A stretch of DNA of 64,000 bases from Halomonas sp. LBP4. Lineage in GTDB: Bacteria; Pseudomonadota; Gammaproteobacteria; Pseudomonadales; Halomonadaceae. Shown here piece after piece: positions 49,449-57,483 of the stretch. How positions within the stretch are numbered: the first letter of the stretch is position 1; each line of letters starts with the position of its first letter. The notes beneath the pieces were generated by a model, which did no database searches, was not told the DNA's origin, and was given only the letters and a program-made list of their open reading frames with translations. The stretch is taken from positions 346,966 to 410,965 of the forward strand of contig NZ_PDOG01000002.1 in the NCBI RefSeq assembly GCF_003202205.1, in the 5' to 3' direction. The translations under genes and the position numbers were made by a program.

Positions 49449-50201
49449 ATGACGATGCTGCAGGCGGTGCTGCTCGATATCAGTGGGGTGCTGTACGAAG
49501 ATGGCGTGCCACTGCCCGGTGCCGTGGAGGCGGTGGCGCGGCTGCAGGCTTCCCGCCTGGCGCTGCGTTTCGTGACCAATACCTCCCGCAAGACCAGCGC
49601 CACCGTCTATGCCGAGCTACTGGAGATGGGCTTCGAGCTGGAGCGGCAGCAGGTCTTCACGGCCCCGGCCGCGGTCCGGCGCTATCTCGAGCACCACCGG
49701 CTGCGCCCCTACCTGCTGGTTCACGAGGCCCTCGAGCCGGAGTTCGAGGGGTTGAACCTCGCCGACCCCGATGCGGTGGTGCTGTGCGATGCCGAGCATC
49801 GACTGGACTATCGGCACCTCGATGAGGCCTTTCAGGTGCTCCAGCAGGGCGCGCCACTGCTGGCCGTGGGCACCAACCGCTATTTCCGCCAGCGCGGTGG
49901 CCTGCACCTGGATGTCGGCCCCTTCGTCAAGGCGCTCGAGTACGCCGCCGACACCGAGGCCGTGGTGCTGGGCAAGCCGGCGGCGGGCTTCTTCCGGGCC
50001 GTGCTCGAGGATATCGGCGTGGGCGCCGCGGATGCGCTGATGGTCGGCGACGATGCCGAGGCCGATGTGGCTGCGGCCATGGACATCGGCATGCGCGGCG
50101 CACTGGTCCAGACCGGCAAGTATCGTCAAGGCGACGAGGCGCGCACGCCCGGGGCGTCGGTCGAGGCCAGCCTGGTCGAGCTGGCGGCACGGTTGCTGTG
50201 A
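49449..50201 (+). CDS. HAD-superfamily phosphatase (LHPP/NagD-like)
   Basis: 250 residues, HAD subclass IIA. Motif I is LLDISGVLYEDG (Asp then Ser-Gly in place of the usual DxDG, as in LHPP), motif II is RFVTNTSRKT, then VLGKPAAGFFRAVLEDIG and motif IV MVGDDAEADVAAAM. Mammalian LHPP hydrolyses phospholysine, phosphohistidine and PPi; the bacterial substrate is unknown. AGGAG is positioned before the ATG. Confidence 0.87.
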   Translation: MTMLQAVLLDISGVLYEDGVPLPGAVEAVARLQASRLALRFVTNTSRKTSATVYAELLEMGFELERQQVFTAPAAVRRYLEHHRLRPYLLVHEALEPEFEGLNLADPDAVVLCDAEHRLDYRHLDEAFQVLQQGAPLLAVGTNRYFRQRGGLHLDVGPFVKALEYAADTEAVVLGKPAAGFFRAVLEDIGVGAADALMVGDDAEADVAAAMDIGMRGALVQTGKYRQGDEARTPGASVEASLVELAARLL

Positions 50202-50206
50202 CCCTG

Positions 50207-50420
50207 CCGCCGACGATATTGCACAGGCTGACCACCAGCAGATTGCCGAGCGAGCCGGCAAGTGACACCACCCCTTGCCCATCCAGGACCAGCTCCTGGG
50301 GCAAAAGAACCAGTTGGCGATGGAGTGCTCGAAGCCGAGGGTCACGAAGGCGCTGATGGGCAGCACTATGGCCAGGAGCTTGTCGGTCACACTGTGCCTG
50401 TTCACGGGCTCCACGCTGCT
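50207..50420 (-). pseudogene. Formate/nitrite transporter (FNT) family, frameshifted C-terminal fragment
   Basis: On the minus strand NRHSVTDKLLAIVLPISAFV, then TLGFEHSIANWFF, is followed in another frame by LPQELVLDGQGVVSLAGSLG and NLLVVSLCNIVGGRV. Both are adjacent parts of FNT channels (FEHSIANMFF...GNLLxVxLGNIxGG). The N-terminal two-thirds and the last helix are missing and a frameshift lies at about 50300. It is a dead gene between the HAD and the LolA-like gene. Confidence 0.75.
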
Positions 50421-50466
50421 AAGCTGAGGGCAGGCAGGTCGCCGCCTGGCCATGGGGGAGAGATGC

Positions 50467-51090
50467 ATGTTGCCGGAACTGTTGATGGTGGTCGCGCTCG
50501 GCCTGGAGCCCGATCCCTTGTCGGCGGCCCTGTCGCGCTTCGAGCGGGTGAATGCCTACCAACTGACCGTGCGCAGCGAGGGTCGGCGTGGCGAGGAGAT
50601 CATCCGCTACGCCTACCGTCGCCCCGGCTTCATCCGCATGGACATGGTCACGCCCTACAGCGGGGCCGTGCTGATCTACAGCCCCGAGACCCGGCGAGTC
50701 CGGCTCTGGCCCTTCGGCTCCCCCGAGCGGCGTGTCGGTCTGTCCCTCAGCCCTCTCAACCCCTTGGTACGCAGCGCCCGGGGACACCGGGTGGACGAGT
50801 CGGACGTGGGCACCCTGCTGCGCAACGTGCAGCGACTGCAGCAGCAGGGGGAGCTGCATCATCTGGGTGGCGCCGTGGTCGATGGTCGCCGCAGCCATCA
50901 TCTGGTCGTGCAGGGCGAGGAGGGGCACCGGGTGGGCGAGGTGGCCCGCTACGAGCTGTGGCTCGACGAGGAGACCCTGTTCCCGCTCAAGGTCATCAGT
51001 TCGGACCGGCTGGGGAGCGTGATCGAGAGGGTGTGGCTGGAGGAGATCGTCATCGATCCCGACTTGCCGGAGAGCTTCTTCTCGCCCTGA
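50467..51090 (+). CDS. LolA-like/DUF1571-type outer-membrane lipoprotein-sorting-like protein
   Basis: 207 residues from the ATG at 50467, behind GGGGGAG. It has a short hydrophobic start (LLMVVALGLEPDPL) without a classical long signal, then beta-rich LolA-fold patterns: YQLTVRSEGRRGEEIIRYAY, then RRPGFIRMDMVTPYSGAVLI, YSPETRRVRLWPFG, and YELWLDEETLFPLKVISSD. It probably binds lipid or lipoprotein in the periplasm. Followed by an SRPBCC gene at 51125. Confidence 0.7.
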   Translation: MLPELLMVVALGLEPDPLSAALSRFERVNAYQLTVRSEGRRGEEIIRYAYRRPGFIRMDMVTPYSGAVLIYSPETRRVRLWPFGSPERRVGLSLSPLNPLVRSARGHRVDESDVGTLLRNVQRLQQQGELHHLGGAVVDGRRSHHLVVQGEEGHRVGEVARYELWLDEETLFPLKVISSDRLGSVIERVWLEEIVIDPDLPESFFSP

Positions 51091-51124
51091 GCACCTGTCT
51101 TGAGCGCAGGCAAGGACCCCGAAC

Positions 51125-51604
51125 ATGGCGGAGTTCCGGTTCGTCACCACCTGGCGGTTCGAGGCGCCGATCGACGAGGTGTATCGGGCCATCAGCTCGT
51201 CGCTATGCTGGCCGGCCTGGTGGGAGAGCCTCTGCTCGGTGGAGGAACTGGCGCCGGGTGATGCCAACGGCATCGGCCGGCGGTATCGCTACACCTGGAA
51301 GAGCCGCCTGGGCTATCGCCTGCGCTTCGAGATCCGCGTCACCCGCGTCCGGCCGGGCCGATCGATCGAGGGAATCGCCAGTGGCGACGTGCAGGGTAGC
51401 GGCCGCTGGCAGTTGACCGAGGAGGGGCGAGTCACCCGGGTGCGATACGAGTGGCGGGTGCGTCCCGTCCGGCGCTGGATGGCCCTGGTGGCCCCCGTCG
51501 CGGGGCCGCTGTTCGCCTGGAACCATCATGCCGTGATGCAGGACGGTGCCACCGGGCTCGCCCGGTGGCTCGGCGTGCGGCTGCTCGGGACCACCCGCGA
51601 GTGA
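51125..51604 (+). CDS. SRPBCC/polyketide-cyclase-like protein
   Basis: 159 residues with a single START-like SRPBCC domain: FRFVTTWRFEAPIDEVYRAI, then WWESLCSVEELAPGD, RYTWKSRLGYRLRFEI, and a final GATGLARWLGVRLLG. Ligand unknown. It lies 34 bp after the LolA-like gene and convergent with the YCII gene at 51626. Confidence 0.82.
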   Translation: MAEFRFVTTWRFEAPIDEVYRAISSSLCWPAWWESLCSVEELAPGDANGIGRRYRYTWKSRLGYRLRFEIRVTRVRPGRSIEGIASGDVQGSGRWQLTEEGRVTRVRYEWRVRPVRRWMALVAPVAGPLFAWNHHAVMQDGATGLARWLGVRLLGTTRE

Positions 51605-51625
51605 TGCGGTGGTTGGCCGTTCGGG

Positions 51626-52033
51626 CTAGACCGTGCCCAACTGGCGGAAGCGCTGGATCGCCTCCCCGGGCGCGAAGTCCTCCAGCTCGAACAGCTGGCG
51701 CACCTCGATCTCGGCATCGCCGCCGGGGCCGGCGGGGTTGGGGAAGCGCTGCGTCCATGCCAGGGCCTCTTCCCGCGAGGCGACCTGGATCAGGGTATAG
51801 CCGGCGATCAGCTCCTTCGCCTCGGCGAAGGGGCCGTCGGTGACGAGCCGCTGGTCGCCCCGGTAGCGAATGCGCCAGCCCCTGGCGCTGGGGTGGAGCC
51901 CGGAGGCGTCGAGCAGGGCGCCGGCCCGGGCCAGCTCCTCGTGGTAGTCGGCCATGGCGGCGACCATGCTTTCCTCGGGCATGGCACCGGCTTCCGTGTC
52001 CTGGCTGGCCTTGACGATGATCATGAAGCGCAT
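51626..52033 (-). CDS. YCII/DGPF-domain protein, member 1 (ECF42-associated)
   Basis: 135 residues: MRFMIIVKASQDTEAGAMPE, a central LVTDGPFAEAKELIAGYTLI carrying the DGPF motif, and a final DFAPGEAIQRFRQLG. DGPF proteins are the usual genomic partners of ECF42 sigma factors; their role is unknown. GAGGAG precedes 52033. It has its own mirrored ECF42-type promoter (52083-52109). Confidence 0.9.
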   Translation of the reverse strand: MRFMIIVKASQDTEAGAMPEESMVAAMADYHEELARAGALLDASGLHPSARGWRIRYRGDQRLVTDGPFAEAKELIAGYTLIQVASREEALAWTQRFPNPAGPGGDAEIEVRQLFELEDFAPGEAIQRFRQLGTV

Positions 52034-52059
52034 GCGGTGTCTCCTCAGGGGTGGCTGGC

Positions 52060-52078
52060 AAAAAGGGGGTGTGCCCCC
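52060..52078 (-). other. GC hairpin with T-run at the 5' end of the YCII-1 transcript
   Basis: On the minus strand GGGGG-CACA-CCCCC-TTTTT (52078-52060). It looks like a minimal terminator but lies at or just after the predicted transcription start of the gene, about 7 bp past the -10 of P2. It could stabilise the 5' end or affect initiation. Significance unclear. Confidence 0.3.
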
Positions 52079-52082
52079 ATGG

Positions 52083-52109
52083 GTCGAGCGAGCGGGGCGG
52101 CCATCGACA
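52083..52109 (-). promoter_or_regulatory. ECF42-type promoter P2 (YCII-1)
   Basis: On the minus strand TGTCGA (52109-52104), 17 bp, CGAC (52086-52083). The start codon at 52033 is 50 bp on. It mirrors P1 on the other strand, with only 21 bp between the two -35 boxes. CTCGCT precedes the -10, as in P3. Confidence 0.8.
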
Positions 52110-52130
52110 TCACCCGCGCCCTCGATGCGC

Positions 52131-52157
52131 TGTCGATTCTCACCACCGTCGCTCGAC
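52131..52157 (+). promoter_or_regulatory. ECF42-type promoter P1 (YCII-2 and sigma gene)
   Basis: TGTCGA (52131-52136), 17 bp, CGAC (52154-52157), 49 bp before the YCII-2 start. GTCGCT precedes the -10. As YCII-2 and the sigma gene overlap, this promoter would make the sigma factor autoregulated. Confidence 0.8.
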
Positions 52158-52206
52158 CCTTGTGCAGGCAGCGCCTAGGCTGCTTGGCAACCGAGGAGAT
52201 TTCGAC

Positions 52207-52566
52207 ATGCAATACATGCTGATGTGCTGTATCGACGAGGCCCTGTGGGAGGCGTTGCCCGAGGCGTCGCGCGACGAGGTGATGGATGACTACCATGGGC
52301 TGATCCAGGAGATGGTCACCAGCGGCCACTACCGGGGCGGAGCACGGCTGCAGTCGGTGGCCACCTCCACCACCCTGCGCGAGCAGGACGGCAAGGTGGT
52401 GACCCTCGACGGCCCCTTCGCCGAGGCCCGCGAGCAGTTGGGGGGCTTCCATGTGGTGGAGTGCCGCGACCTGGACGAGGCCCTGGCCCTGGCCCGGCGC
52501 ATCCCGCCGCTGCGGGTGGGGGGCGCGGTCGAGGTGCGGCCGGTGGACCCGGCCTATCGCATGTGA
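52207..52566 (+). CDS. YCII/DGPF-domain protein, member 2 (ECF42-associated)
   Basis: 119 residues: [20 protein letters not shown], then [20 protein letters not shown] with the DGPF motif, and [24 protein letters not shown] lies eight bases before 52207. Its stop (TGA) overlaps the ATG of the ECF sigma gene (TGATG), so the two are translationally coupled. Confidence 0.92.
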   Translation: MQYMLMCCIDEALWEALPEASRDEVMDDYHGLIQEMVTSGHYRGGARLQSVATSTTLREQDGKVVTLDGPFAEAREQLGGFHVVECRDLDEALALARRIPPLRVGGAVEVRPVDPAYRM

Positions 52567-53819
52567 TGGGGACGCAGCTCGACCTGGCCGCCCTCTATCG
52601 GCGTGAGTATGGTCGCCTGCTCGCCGGCCTGATTCGCCGCTTCGGCGATTTCGCGCTGGCCGAGGATGCCCTGCAGGCGGCCTTCGAGGCCGCCATGGCG
52701 CAGTGGCCGGCCGAGGGCGTGCCACCGACCCCGGTCTCCTGGCTGGCGGCCACCGCCCGGCACAAGGCCGTCGACCAGCTGCGCCACCGGCAGATGCGCG
52801 AGCGCAAGCAGGGCGAGCTCGCGACCCATCTGGCGCTGCTGCTCGAGTCCGCGTCGGGTGCCGACGAGCCCGAGCCGCTGGACAGCCTACGGCTGATCTT
52901 CACCTGCTGCCATCCGGCCCTGTCCCGGTCCGCCCAGGTGGCACTGACGCTGCGCACCCTGGGCGGGCTCACCACCGAGGAGATCGCCCGGGCCTTCATG
53001 GTGCCGGTGCCCACCCTGGCCCAGCGGCTGGTGCGCGCCAAGGCCAAGATCCGCGATGCCGGCATTCCCTTCGAGGTGCCGGACGACGACGACCTGGCCG
53101 AGCGTCTGGAAGCGGTGCTGGCGGTGATCTACCTGATCTTCAACGAGGGCTATGTCGCCAGCTACGGCGATCGGCTGATACGCGTCGAGCTGTGCCATGA
53201 GGCGATTCGTCTCGGCCGCCTGCTGGTCGGCCTGCTGCCCGCCGAGCGCGAGGCCCGGGGCCTGCTGGCGCTGATGCTGCTGCATGACGCCCGTCGCGAG
53301 ACGCGGACCGATACCGCCGGCGACATCGTGCTGCTCGAGGAGCAGGACCGTACGCGCTGGGACCGGGAGGCGATCGCCGAGGGTGTCGCCCAGGTCGAGC
53401 TGGCCCTGCGCGGCCGGTCGCCGGGGGCGCGCTCCCTGCTGGCCGGGCCTTACACGATCCAGGCGGCGATCGCCGCCCTGCATGCCCAGGCGCCCACGGC
53501 GGCCCGGACCGACTGGCGGCGCATCGCGGCGCTCTACAGCCTGCTCCACGGCCTCCAGCCCACTCCGGTGGTGGCGCTCAACCGTGCCGTGGCCATCGCC
53601 ATGGCGGACGGTCTGGAGACGGGCCTGGACCTGCTCGAGGAGATCCACCTGCCCGGCTATCACCTGCTGCCGGCCACCCGGGCCGACCTGCTGCGTCGGC
53701 TGGGCCGATACGGCGAGGCCGCCGCGCAGTACCGCGAGGCCCTGCGCCTGGTGACCCAGGCGGCGGAGCGGCGCTTCCTCGAGCGGCGTCTGGCCGAGGT
53801 CGAACGCCGGCGGGACTGA
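52566..53819 (+). CDS. ECF42-group RNA polymerase sigma factor with C-terminal TPR-like extension
   Basis: 417 residues, twice the size of ordinary ECF sigmas. Region 2: [20 protein letters not shown], then [19 protein letters not shown] and [20 protein letters not shown]. Region 4: [20 protein letters not shown], then [20 protein letters not shown] ~200-residue helical C-terminal extension (DUF6596/TPR-like) starts near residue 180 ([18 protein letters not shown]) and contains [20 protein letters not shown] and [15 protein letters not shown]. This layout plus the DGPF neighbours defines ECF42. There is no anti-sigma gene. Known ECF42 members need the C-terminal extension for activity. Confidence 0.93.
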   Translation: MGTQLDLAALYRREYGRLLAGLIRRFGDFALAEDALQAAFEAAMAQWPAEGVPPTPVSWLAATARHKAVDQLRHRQMRERKQGELATHLALLLESASGADEPEPLDSLRLIFTCCHPALSRSAQVALTLRTLGGLTTEEIARAFMVPVPTLAQRLVRAKAKIRDAGIPFEVPDDDDLAERLEAVLAVIYLIFNEGYVASYGDRLIRVELCHEAIRLGRLLVGLLPAEREARGLLALMLLHDARRETRTDTAGDIVLLEEQDRTRWDREAIAEGVAQVELALRGRSPGARSLLAGPYTIQAAIAALHAQAPTAARTDWRRIAALYSLLHGLQPTPVVALNRAVAIAMADGLETGLDLLEEIHLPGYHLLPATRADLLRRLGRYGEAAAQYREALRLVTQAAERRFLERRLAEVERRRD

Positions 53820-53833
53820 GCTCGCTCGCCGGC

Positions 53834-55114
53834 TCAGACCAGCCAGGCCAGCGCCAGCCCTGCCAGCAAGGAGGCGAGCATCGGCAGGGCGACCCGCTGG
53901 CCGAGCCGGCGAGTGCCGAAGCCGGCCGCGAGGCCGGCCTTCACCAGGTTGTTCACCGCGGCGGCGATGACGATCCCCAGCACCGCGGTGGAGGCGTCGA
54001 TGCGCCCCAGTGACATGCGGGTCAGCGATAGGGTGATGGCGTCGACATCGGCCAGCCCGGAGGTGGCGGCCAGCAGGTAGATGCCGGCCTCGCCCAGCCA
54101 CTCCCTGAGCCATTCACCGAGCAGCATGATCAGCGCCAGCAGGGCACCGAACAGCAGCGCCGTGCGCAGTTCCAGCGGGTTCTGGATCAGCGCCGGTCGG
54201 TCGAGCTTGAGCGCCCGATGCTGGGTGCGCCAGAGGTGGAGGGCCGGGGCATAGAGCAGCACGCCCATCACCGTGACCGGCAGGAGTAGTCGAGGCAGCA
54301 GGCCGGGGCTGACCACCGCGGCGTAGATCAGGATGCGCGGGAACATGGTGCCGCAGGCGAGCAGGATGCCGGCGGCCAGCATCGCCTGGACCTCCTGGCT
54401 GTGGCGCGACTGGCGGGCGAAGTGCAGGGTCAGGGCGGTGGAGGAGCTGAGCCCGGCGAACAGGCCGGTGAAGAGGATGCCCTTCTCGGGGCCACCGACA
54501 CGGATGGCGAAGTAACCGACGAAGGAGATCGCGGCGATCAGCACCACCATCCACCAGATCTGGTAGGGGTTGAGGGCCTCGCCCGGCCCCATCCCCTGGT
54601 TGGGCAGCAACGGCAGCATCACTACGGTGATCAGCAGCAGCTTGAGGCCGGCATCGAGCTCGTGGGCCTGCAGCTTGCCCAGCAGGCCGTGGATCTCGCG
54701 CTTGTTGTCGAGAATCACCGCGGTGATCACGGCACAGGCGGTAGCCAGGGCCAGGTCGATGGCCACCGCGATGGCGCCGAAGCAGAAGGTGAGCAGCAGT
54801 CCGATCAGGCCGGTGATGCTGTAGTCGCGATGTTCGCTCACCCGGGCCCGCCAGGCCACCAGGCCGATGGCCGCCACGGCCAGGAACAGCAGCGGGAAGG
54901 CCCAGGCGATGAGCCGTTCGGCGAGCAGCGCGGCGATGCCGCCGAGCAGTCCCACCAGGGCATGGGTACGGATGCCGGCGATGCGTTCGCCGGACTTCTG
55001 CTCCCGTGCCACCCAGCCCCGCTCGATGCCGATCAGCGCCCCCAGCAGCAGCGCCACCGCCAGTCGGAGGGCGGTCTCGTTGGCGGCGATGAACTGGCTG
55101 GCGACGTCGTCCAT
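53834..55114 (-). CDS. MgtC/SapB-N plus DUF4010 membrane protein
   Basis: 426 residues with about 11-12 hydrophobic segments. The N-terminal MgtC/SapB-like part has LRLAVALLLGALIGIERGWV, then RIAGIRTHALVGLLGGIAAL. DUF4010 follows with NPYQIWWMVVLIAAISFVGY, GLFAGLSSSTALTLHFARQS and LAATSGLADVDAITLSLTRM. Function in the family is unknown (ion or membrane homeostasis suspected). Start at 55114. It lies 86 bp after the methyltransferase gene on the same strand. Confidence 0.87.
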   Translation of the reverse strand: MDDVASQFIAANETALRLAVALLLGALIGIERGWVAREQKSGERIAGIRTHALVGLLGGIAALLAERLIAWAFPLLFLAVAAIGLVAWRARVSEHRDYSITGLIGLLLTFCFGAIAVAIDLALATACAVITAVILDNKREIHGLLGKLQAHELDAGLKLLLITVVMLPLLPNQGMGPGEALNPYQIWWMVVLIAAISFVGYFAIRVGGPEKGILFTGLFAGLSSSTALTLHFARQSRHSQEVQAMLAAGILLACGTMFPRILIYAAVVSPGLLPRLLLPVTVMGVLLYAPALHLWRTQHRALKLDRPALIQNPLELRTALLFGALLALIMLLGEWLREWLGEAGIYLLAATSGLADVDAITLSLTRMSLGRIDASTAVLGIVIAAAVNNLVKAGLAAGFGTRRLGQRVALPMLASLLAGLALAWLV

Positions 55115-55200
55115 GGGCGATGCCCCTGCTTCTGGCGTGGAGACCCTGAGGATCAGGGCGTGTTCACGAAGTCCATCCGGCTCCTTGACCGCATACCGGG

Positions 55201-55821
55201 TCACCGGGAAACGGCTGCCCCCCAGTAGTTGAAACCGGCCCATCTTGGGACCTTCGGCAGATAGCCTGTCTCCATCCGGTGAATACCGAAGCCGCCATGC
55301 TCGATGAGTTCGGGTATCGGCCGGTTGAGGTTGCACCCGCCTGCCATCTTGCGCCACAGGGGGTTAGCGCGGTCTTGCCACTTGCGCACACTCTCATCCG
55401 GCGCCGTGCCATGTTCACAGAACAACAGCTGCCCTCCCGGCTTGAGGACACGGCGCATCTGCTCGAGCGCCCGGTTCCAGTCCGGAATCGTACAGAGGGT
55501 ATAGGTGAGCACCACGGTATCCGCACTATTGTCCTCGAGCGGAATTTCCTCGCCCGGAAAGTCCAGCCAGCGCACCTCGAACGGTGCGCCGGCGACGTTG
55601 TGGCGGGCCTTGCGTCGCATGCCTTCGGAAGGCTCGAGCCCCCAGACCAGCTCGACCTTGTCTGGATCATAGTGAGGAATGTTGATACCGGACCCCATGC
55701 CCACCTCCAGGACACGACCTCGCGCTTCCGGCACCACTGCCGCCCGCTGACGATCGACCACCTTGTTGCCACACGCCAGGTGGAGGAGATGGGGCAAGAT
55801 ATGCTTCTCGTAAAAGGACAT
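55201..55821 (-). CDS. Class I SAM-dependent methyltransferase
   Basis: 206 residues. The SAM motif I is GRVLEVGMGSGINIPHY, then WGLEPSEGMRRKA, DTVVLTYTLCTIPDWNRALE and VLKPGGQLLFCEHG. It resembles PmtA/METTL7-like enzymes (FYEKHILPHLLH at the start). It lies 49 bp downstream of the CcdA-like gene and may be read from the MerR-type promoter at 56681-56711. The substrate is unknown. Confidence 0.88.
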   Translation of the reverse strand: MSFYEKHILPHLLHLACGNKVVDRQRAAVVPEARGRVLEVGMGSGINIPHYDPDKVELVWGLEPSEGMRRKARHNVAGAPFEVRWLDFPGEEIPLEDNSADTVVLTYTLCTIPDWNRALEQMRRVLKPGGQLLFCEHGTAPDESVRKWQDRANPLWRKMAGGCNLNRPIPELIEHGGFGIHRMETGYLPKVPRWAGFNYWGAAVSR

Positions 55822-55870
55822 CAGGTATCGTCACCTGTTCGTTGGATGGCGTGGTGAGATTCAGTATCGA

Positions 55871-56593
55871 CTATCCCAGCGTCGCCAGGGACGGGAAGAG
55901 ATCGACCATGATGCTGGAGAGGCGCGTCATGGTACCCGAGACGATAGCGACGCCCATGAGGATCACGATCGTGCCGGCGACCGGGCGAGCATAGGCGCTC
56001 CACCTCCCCAGACTTTGCCGATGCAGGGCGAATCGATTGATCAGCAGGGTGCTGGCGAGAAAAGGCAGCGCCAGGCCCACTGAATAGGCGCTGAGATAGA
56101 TCATGCCGGCCTGGGCACTGGCGGCACTGGAGGTGGCCATCAGGATGGCGCCCAGGATGGGGCCGATACAGGGGGTCCAGCCGATGGCGAAGGATACCCC
56201 GAACACCGTCGCCGACAGCGGGGAGCCGCCCTGGACGTTCGGTGTGAACTGAAGGGTGCGCTGGAAAAGCGACAACCGGAACACGCCGGTCATGAACAGG
56301 CCCAGCACGATCACCACGGAGCCGGTGATCCAGTTGAGCTCCTGGCGATAGCCGCGCAGCAGTTGACCGATACCGCTGGCGCCGAGCCCCAGCACGATGA
56401 ACACGATGCTGAAGCCGAAGATGAAGAAGGCACTGAGGATCAACGCCTCAAGCCGCCTATCGGCCTTGCCGGCACTACCGCCCGTGACCACCGACAGGTA
56501 GGCCGGCAGCAGCGGCAGCGTGCAGGGAGAGAAGAAGGAGATCAACCCGCCGGCGAAAGCACCGATCAAGCCGATAGAAGAGAGAGATTCCAA
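55871..56593 (-). CDS. CcdA/DsbD-beta-like thiol-redox transmembrane protein
   Basis: About 240 residues with six to seven hydrophobic helices. The two redox cysteines of the CcdA/DsbD transmembrane domain are visible in GLISFFSPCTLPLLPAYLSV and FAIGWTPCIGPILGAILMAT. It passes electrons from cytoplasmic thioredoxin to the periplasm. A TTG at 56593 with AGGAAG upstream is the likely start; an ATG at 56665 is further out. A MerR-type promoter (56681-56711) precedes it. With the DsbD-alpha-like protein at 61906 it could form a split DsbD. Confidence 0.85.
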   Translation of the reverse strand: MESLSSIGLIGAFAGGLISFFSPCTLPLLPAYLSVVTGGSAGKADRRLEALILSAFFIFGFSIVFIVLGLGASGIGQLLRGYRQELNWITGSVVIVLGLFMTGVFRLSLFQRTLQFTPNVQGGSPLSATVFGVSFAIGWTPCIGPILGAILMATSSAASAQAGMIYLSAYSVGLALPFLASTLLINRFALHRQSLGRWSAYARPVAGTIVILMGVAIVSGTMTRLSSIMVDLFPSLATLG

Positions 56594-56680
56594 GGCGTTA
56601 CGCTTCCTGGGGGGTGTCAACGCACGAGGCGCGAACCGGCCTGCGGCCGGCTGCCTGCTTCGCATTCGGTTCAGTGAACG

Positions 56681-56711
56681 ATTCTAGAGGTTATGTCCAC
56701 TTCAAGGTCAA
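56681..56711 (-). promoter_or_regulatory. MerR-type promoter (a) for the CcdA-like gene
   Basis: On the minus strand TTGACC (56711-56706), 19-bp spacer beginning TTGAAGTGG, then TAGAAT (56686-56681). The over-long 19-bp spacer is the hallmark of MerR-activated promoters. The left half (CCTTGAAGTGG) equals that of promoter (c) at 63292; the right half of the dyad is degenerate. Confidence 0.6.
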
Positions 56712-56768
56712 CCATGAATAGCTGAATAAAAGTATAATTTTTTAGAATAAATGGTATCCCGAAGGCAC

Positions 56769-56799
56769 TTGACCTTAAAGTTGGCTTAAAGGTTATCGT
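56769..56799 (+). promoter_or_regulatory. MerR-type promoter (b) for merR-copA
   Basis: TTGACC (56769-56774), 19 bp, TATCGT (56794-56799). The dyad ACCTTAAAG-TTGG-CTTAAAGGT in the spacer is nearly perfect. It points to the MerR gene at 56991 with a ~185-nt leader (56806-56990) in which I see no convincing gene. Confidence 0.65.
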
Positions 56800-56990
56800 G
56801 CGCAGTACATCATCGTTTCGCTGTCGCCATTGGGGACCCCAGAGTGCGCTTCTCCAAGGATTGGGCTGTCAAGACGACCTGCCTGCGTCGTGCGCCAGCG
56901 GGACTGACCAGGGCCACTGTTCCTGAACCCGGCAGCCCGACCCCATAGGTCTGCCTGAAGGTCCGATTCACAGTGTCGTGAGGTGAAGCC

Positions 56991-57416
56991 ATGCAAACCA
57001 TCAGTATCGGCGAGCTTGCCGAACTCAGCGGGGTCGCCAGCCAGGCGATTCGGTACTACGAGAAAGAGAAACTCATGCCCGCCCCGCAGCGCACGGACGC
57101 CAACTATCGGCGCTATCCCGTCGACGCGGTGGCCAGGCTGCAATTCATCGTTCATGCCAAGCAGTGGGGCTTCACGCTCGACGAGATTCGCGAGCTGCTG
57201 ATCCTCCAGGATGCCAACGGCGACCGAGCGCAGGCCAAGCGCATCGCCGAAGAGAAACTGCACAAGATCCGCGAGCAGATCAAGCATCTCTCCCGAGTCG
57301 AGGCCGTGCTGTCGAGAACTCTCATCGAGTGCACAGGAGAGGGGCCGATGCAGGAAGGTTGCCCGATCGTCGAGGCCATCGCCGATAAAGCCGATGAGCG
57401 GGAGCGAAACCACTGA
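56991..57416 (+). CDS. MerR-family metal-responsive regulator
   Basis: 141 residues. The HTH is [20 protein letters not shown], then [20 protein letters not shown]. The dimerisation helix leads to a C-terminal metal loop [20 protein letters not shown], with Cys114 and Cys124 spaced by nine residues, intermediate between CueR-like and ZntR-like loops. Gene context (CopA, SCO1) favours Cu(I). It probably acts on the three 19-bp-spacer promoters in this island, including its own. Confidence 0.9.
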   Translation: MQTISIGELAELSGVASQAIRYYEKEKLMPAPQRTDANYRRYPVDAVARLQFIVHAKQWGFTLDEIRELLILQDANGDRAQAKRIAEEKLHKIREQIKHLSRVEAVLSRTLIECTGEGPMQEGCPIVEAIADKADERERNH

Positions 57417-57483
57417 CAACGCAATACTGATACCCATAACTCGCGTGTCTTGTCGGGTGGGTAAGGGAGAGGGGAAGGCAATC

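Noticed and set aside
56800..56990. A 63-codon minus-strand frame in the merR leader as a gene
   Set aside because: No ribosome binding site or recognisable motif. It lies between a MerR-type promoter and merR and is most likely untranslated leader or unidentifiable debris.
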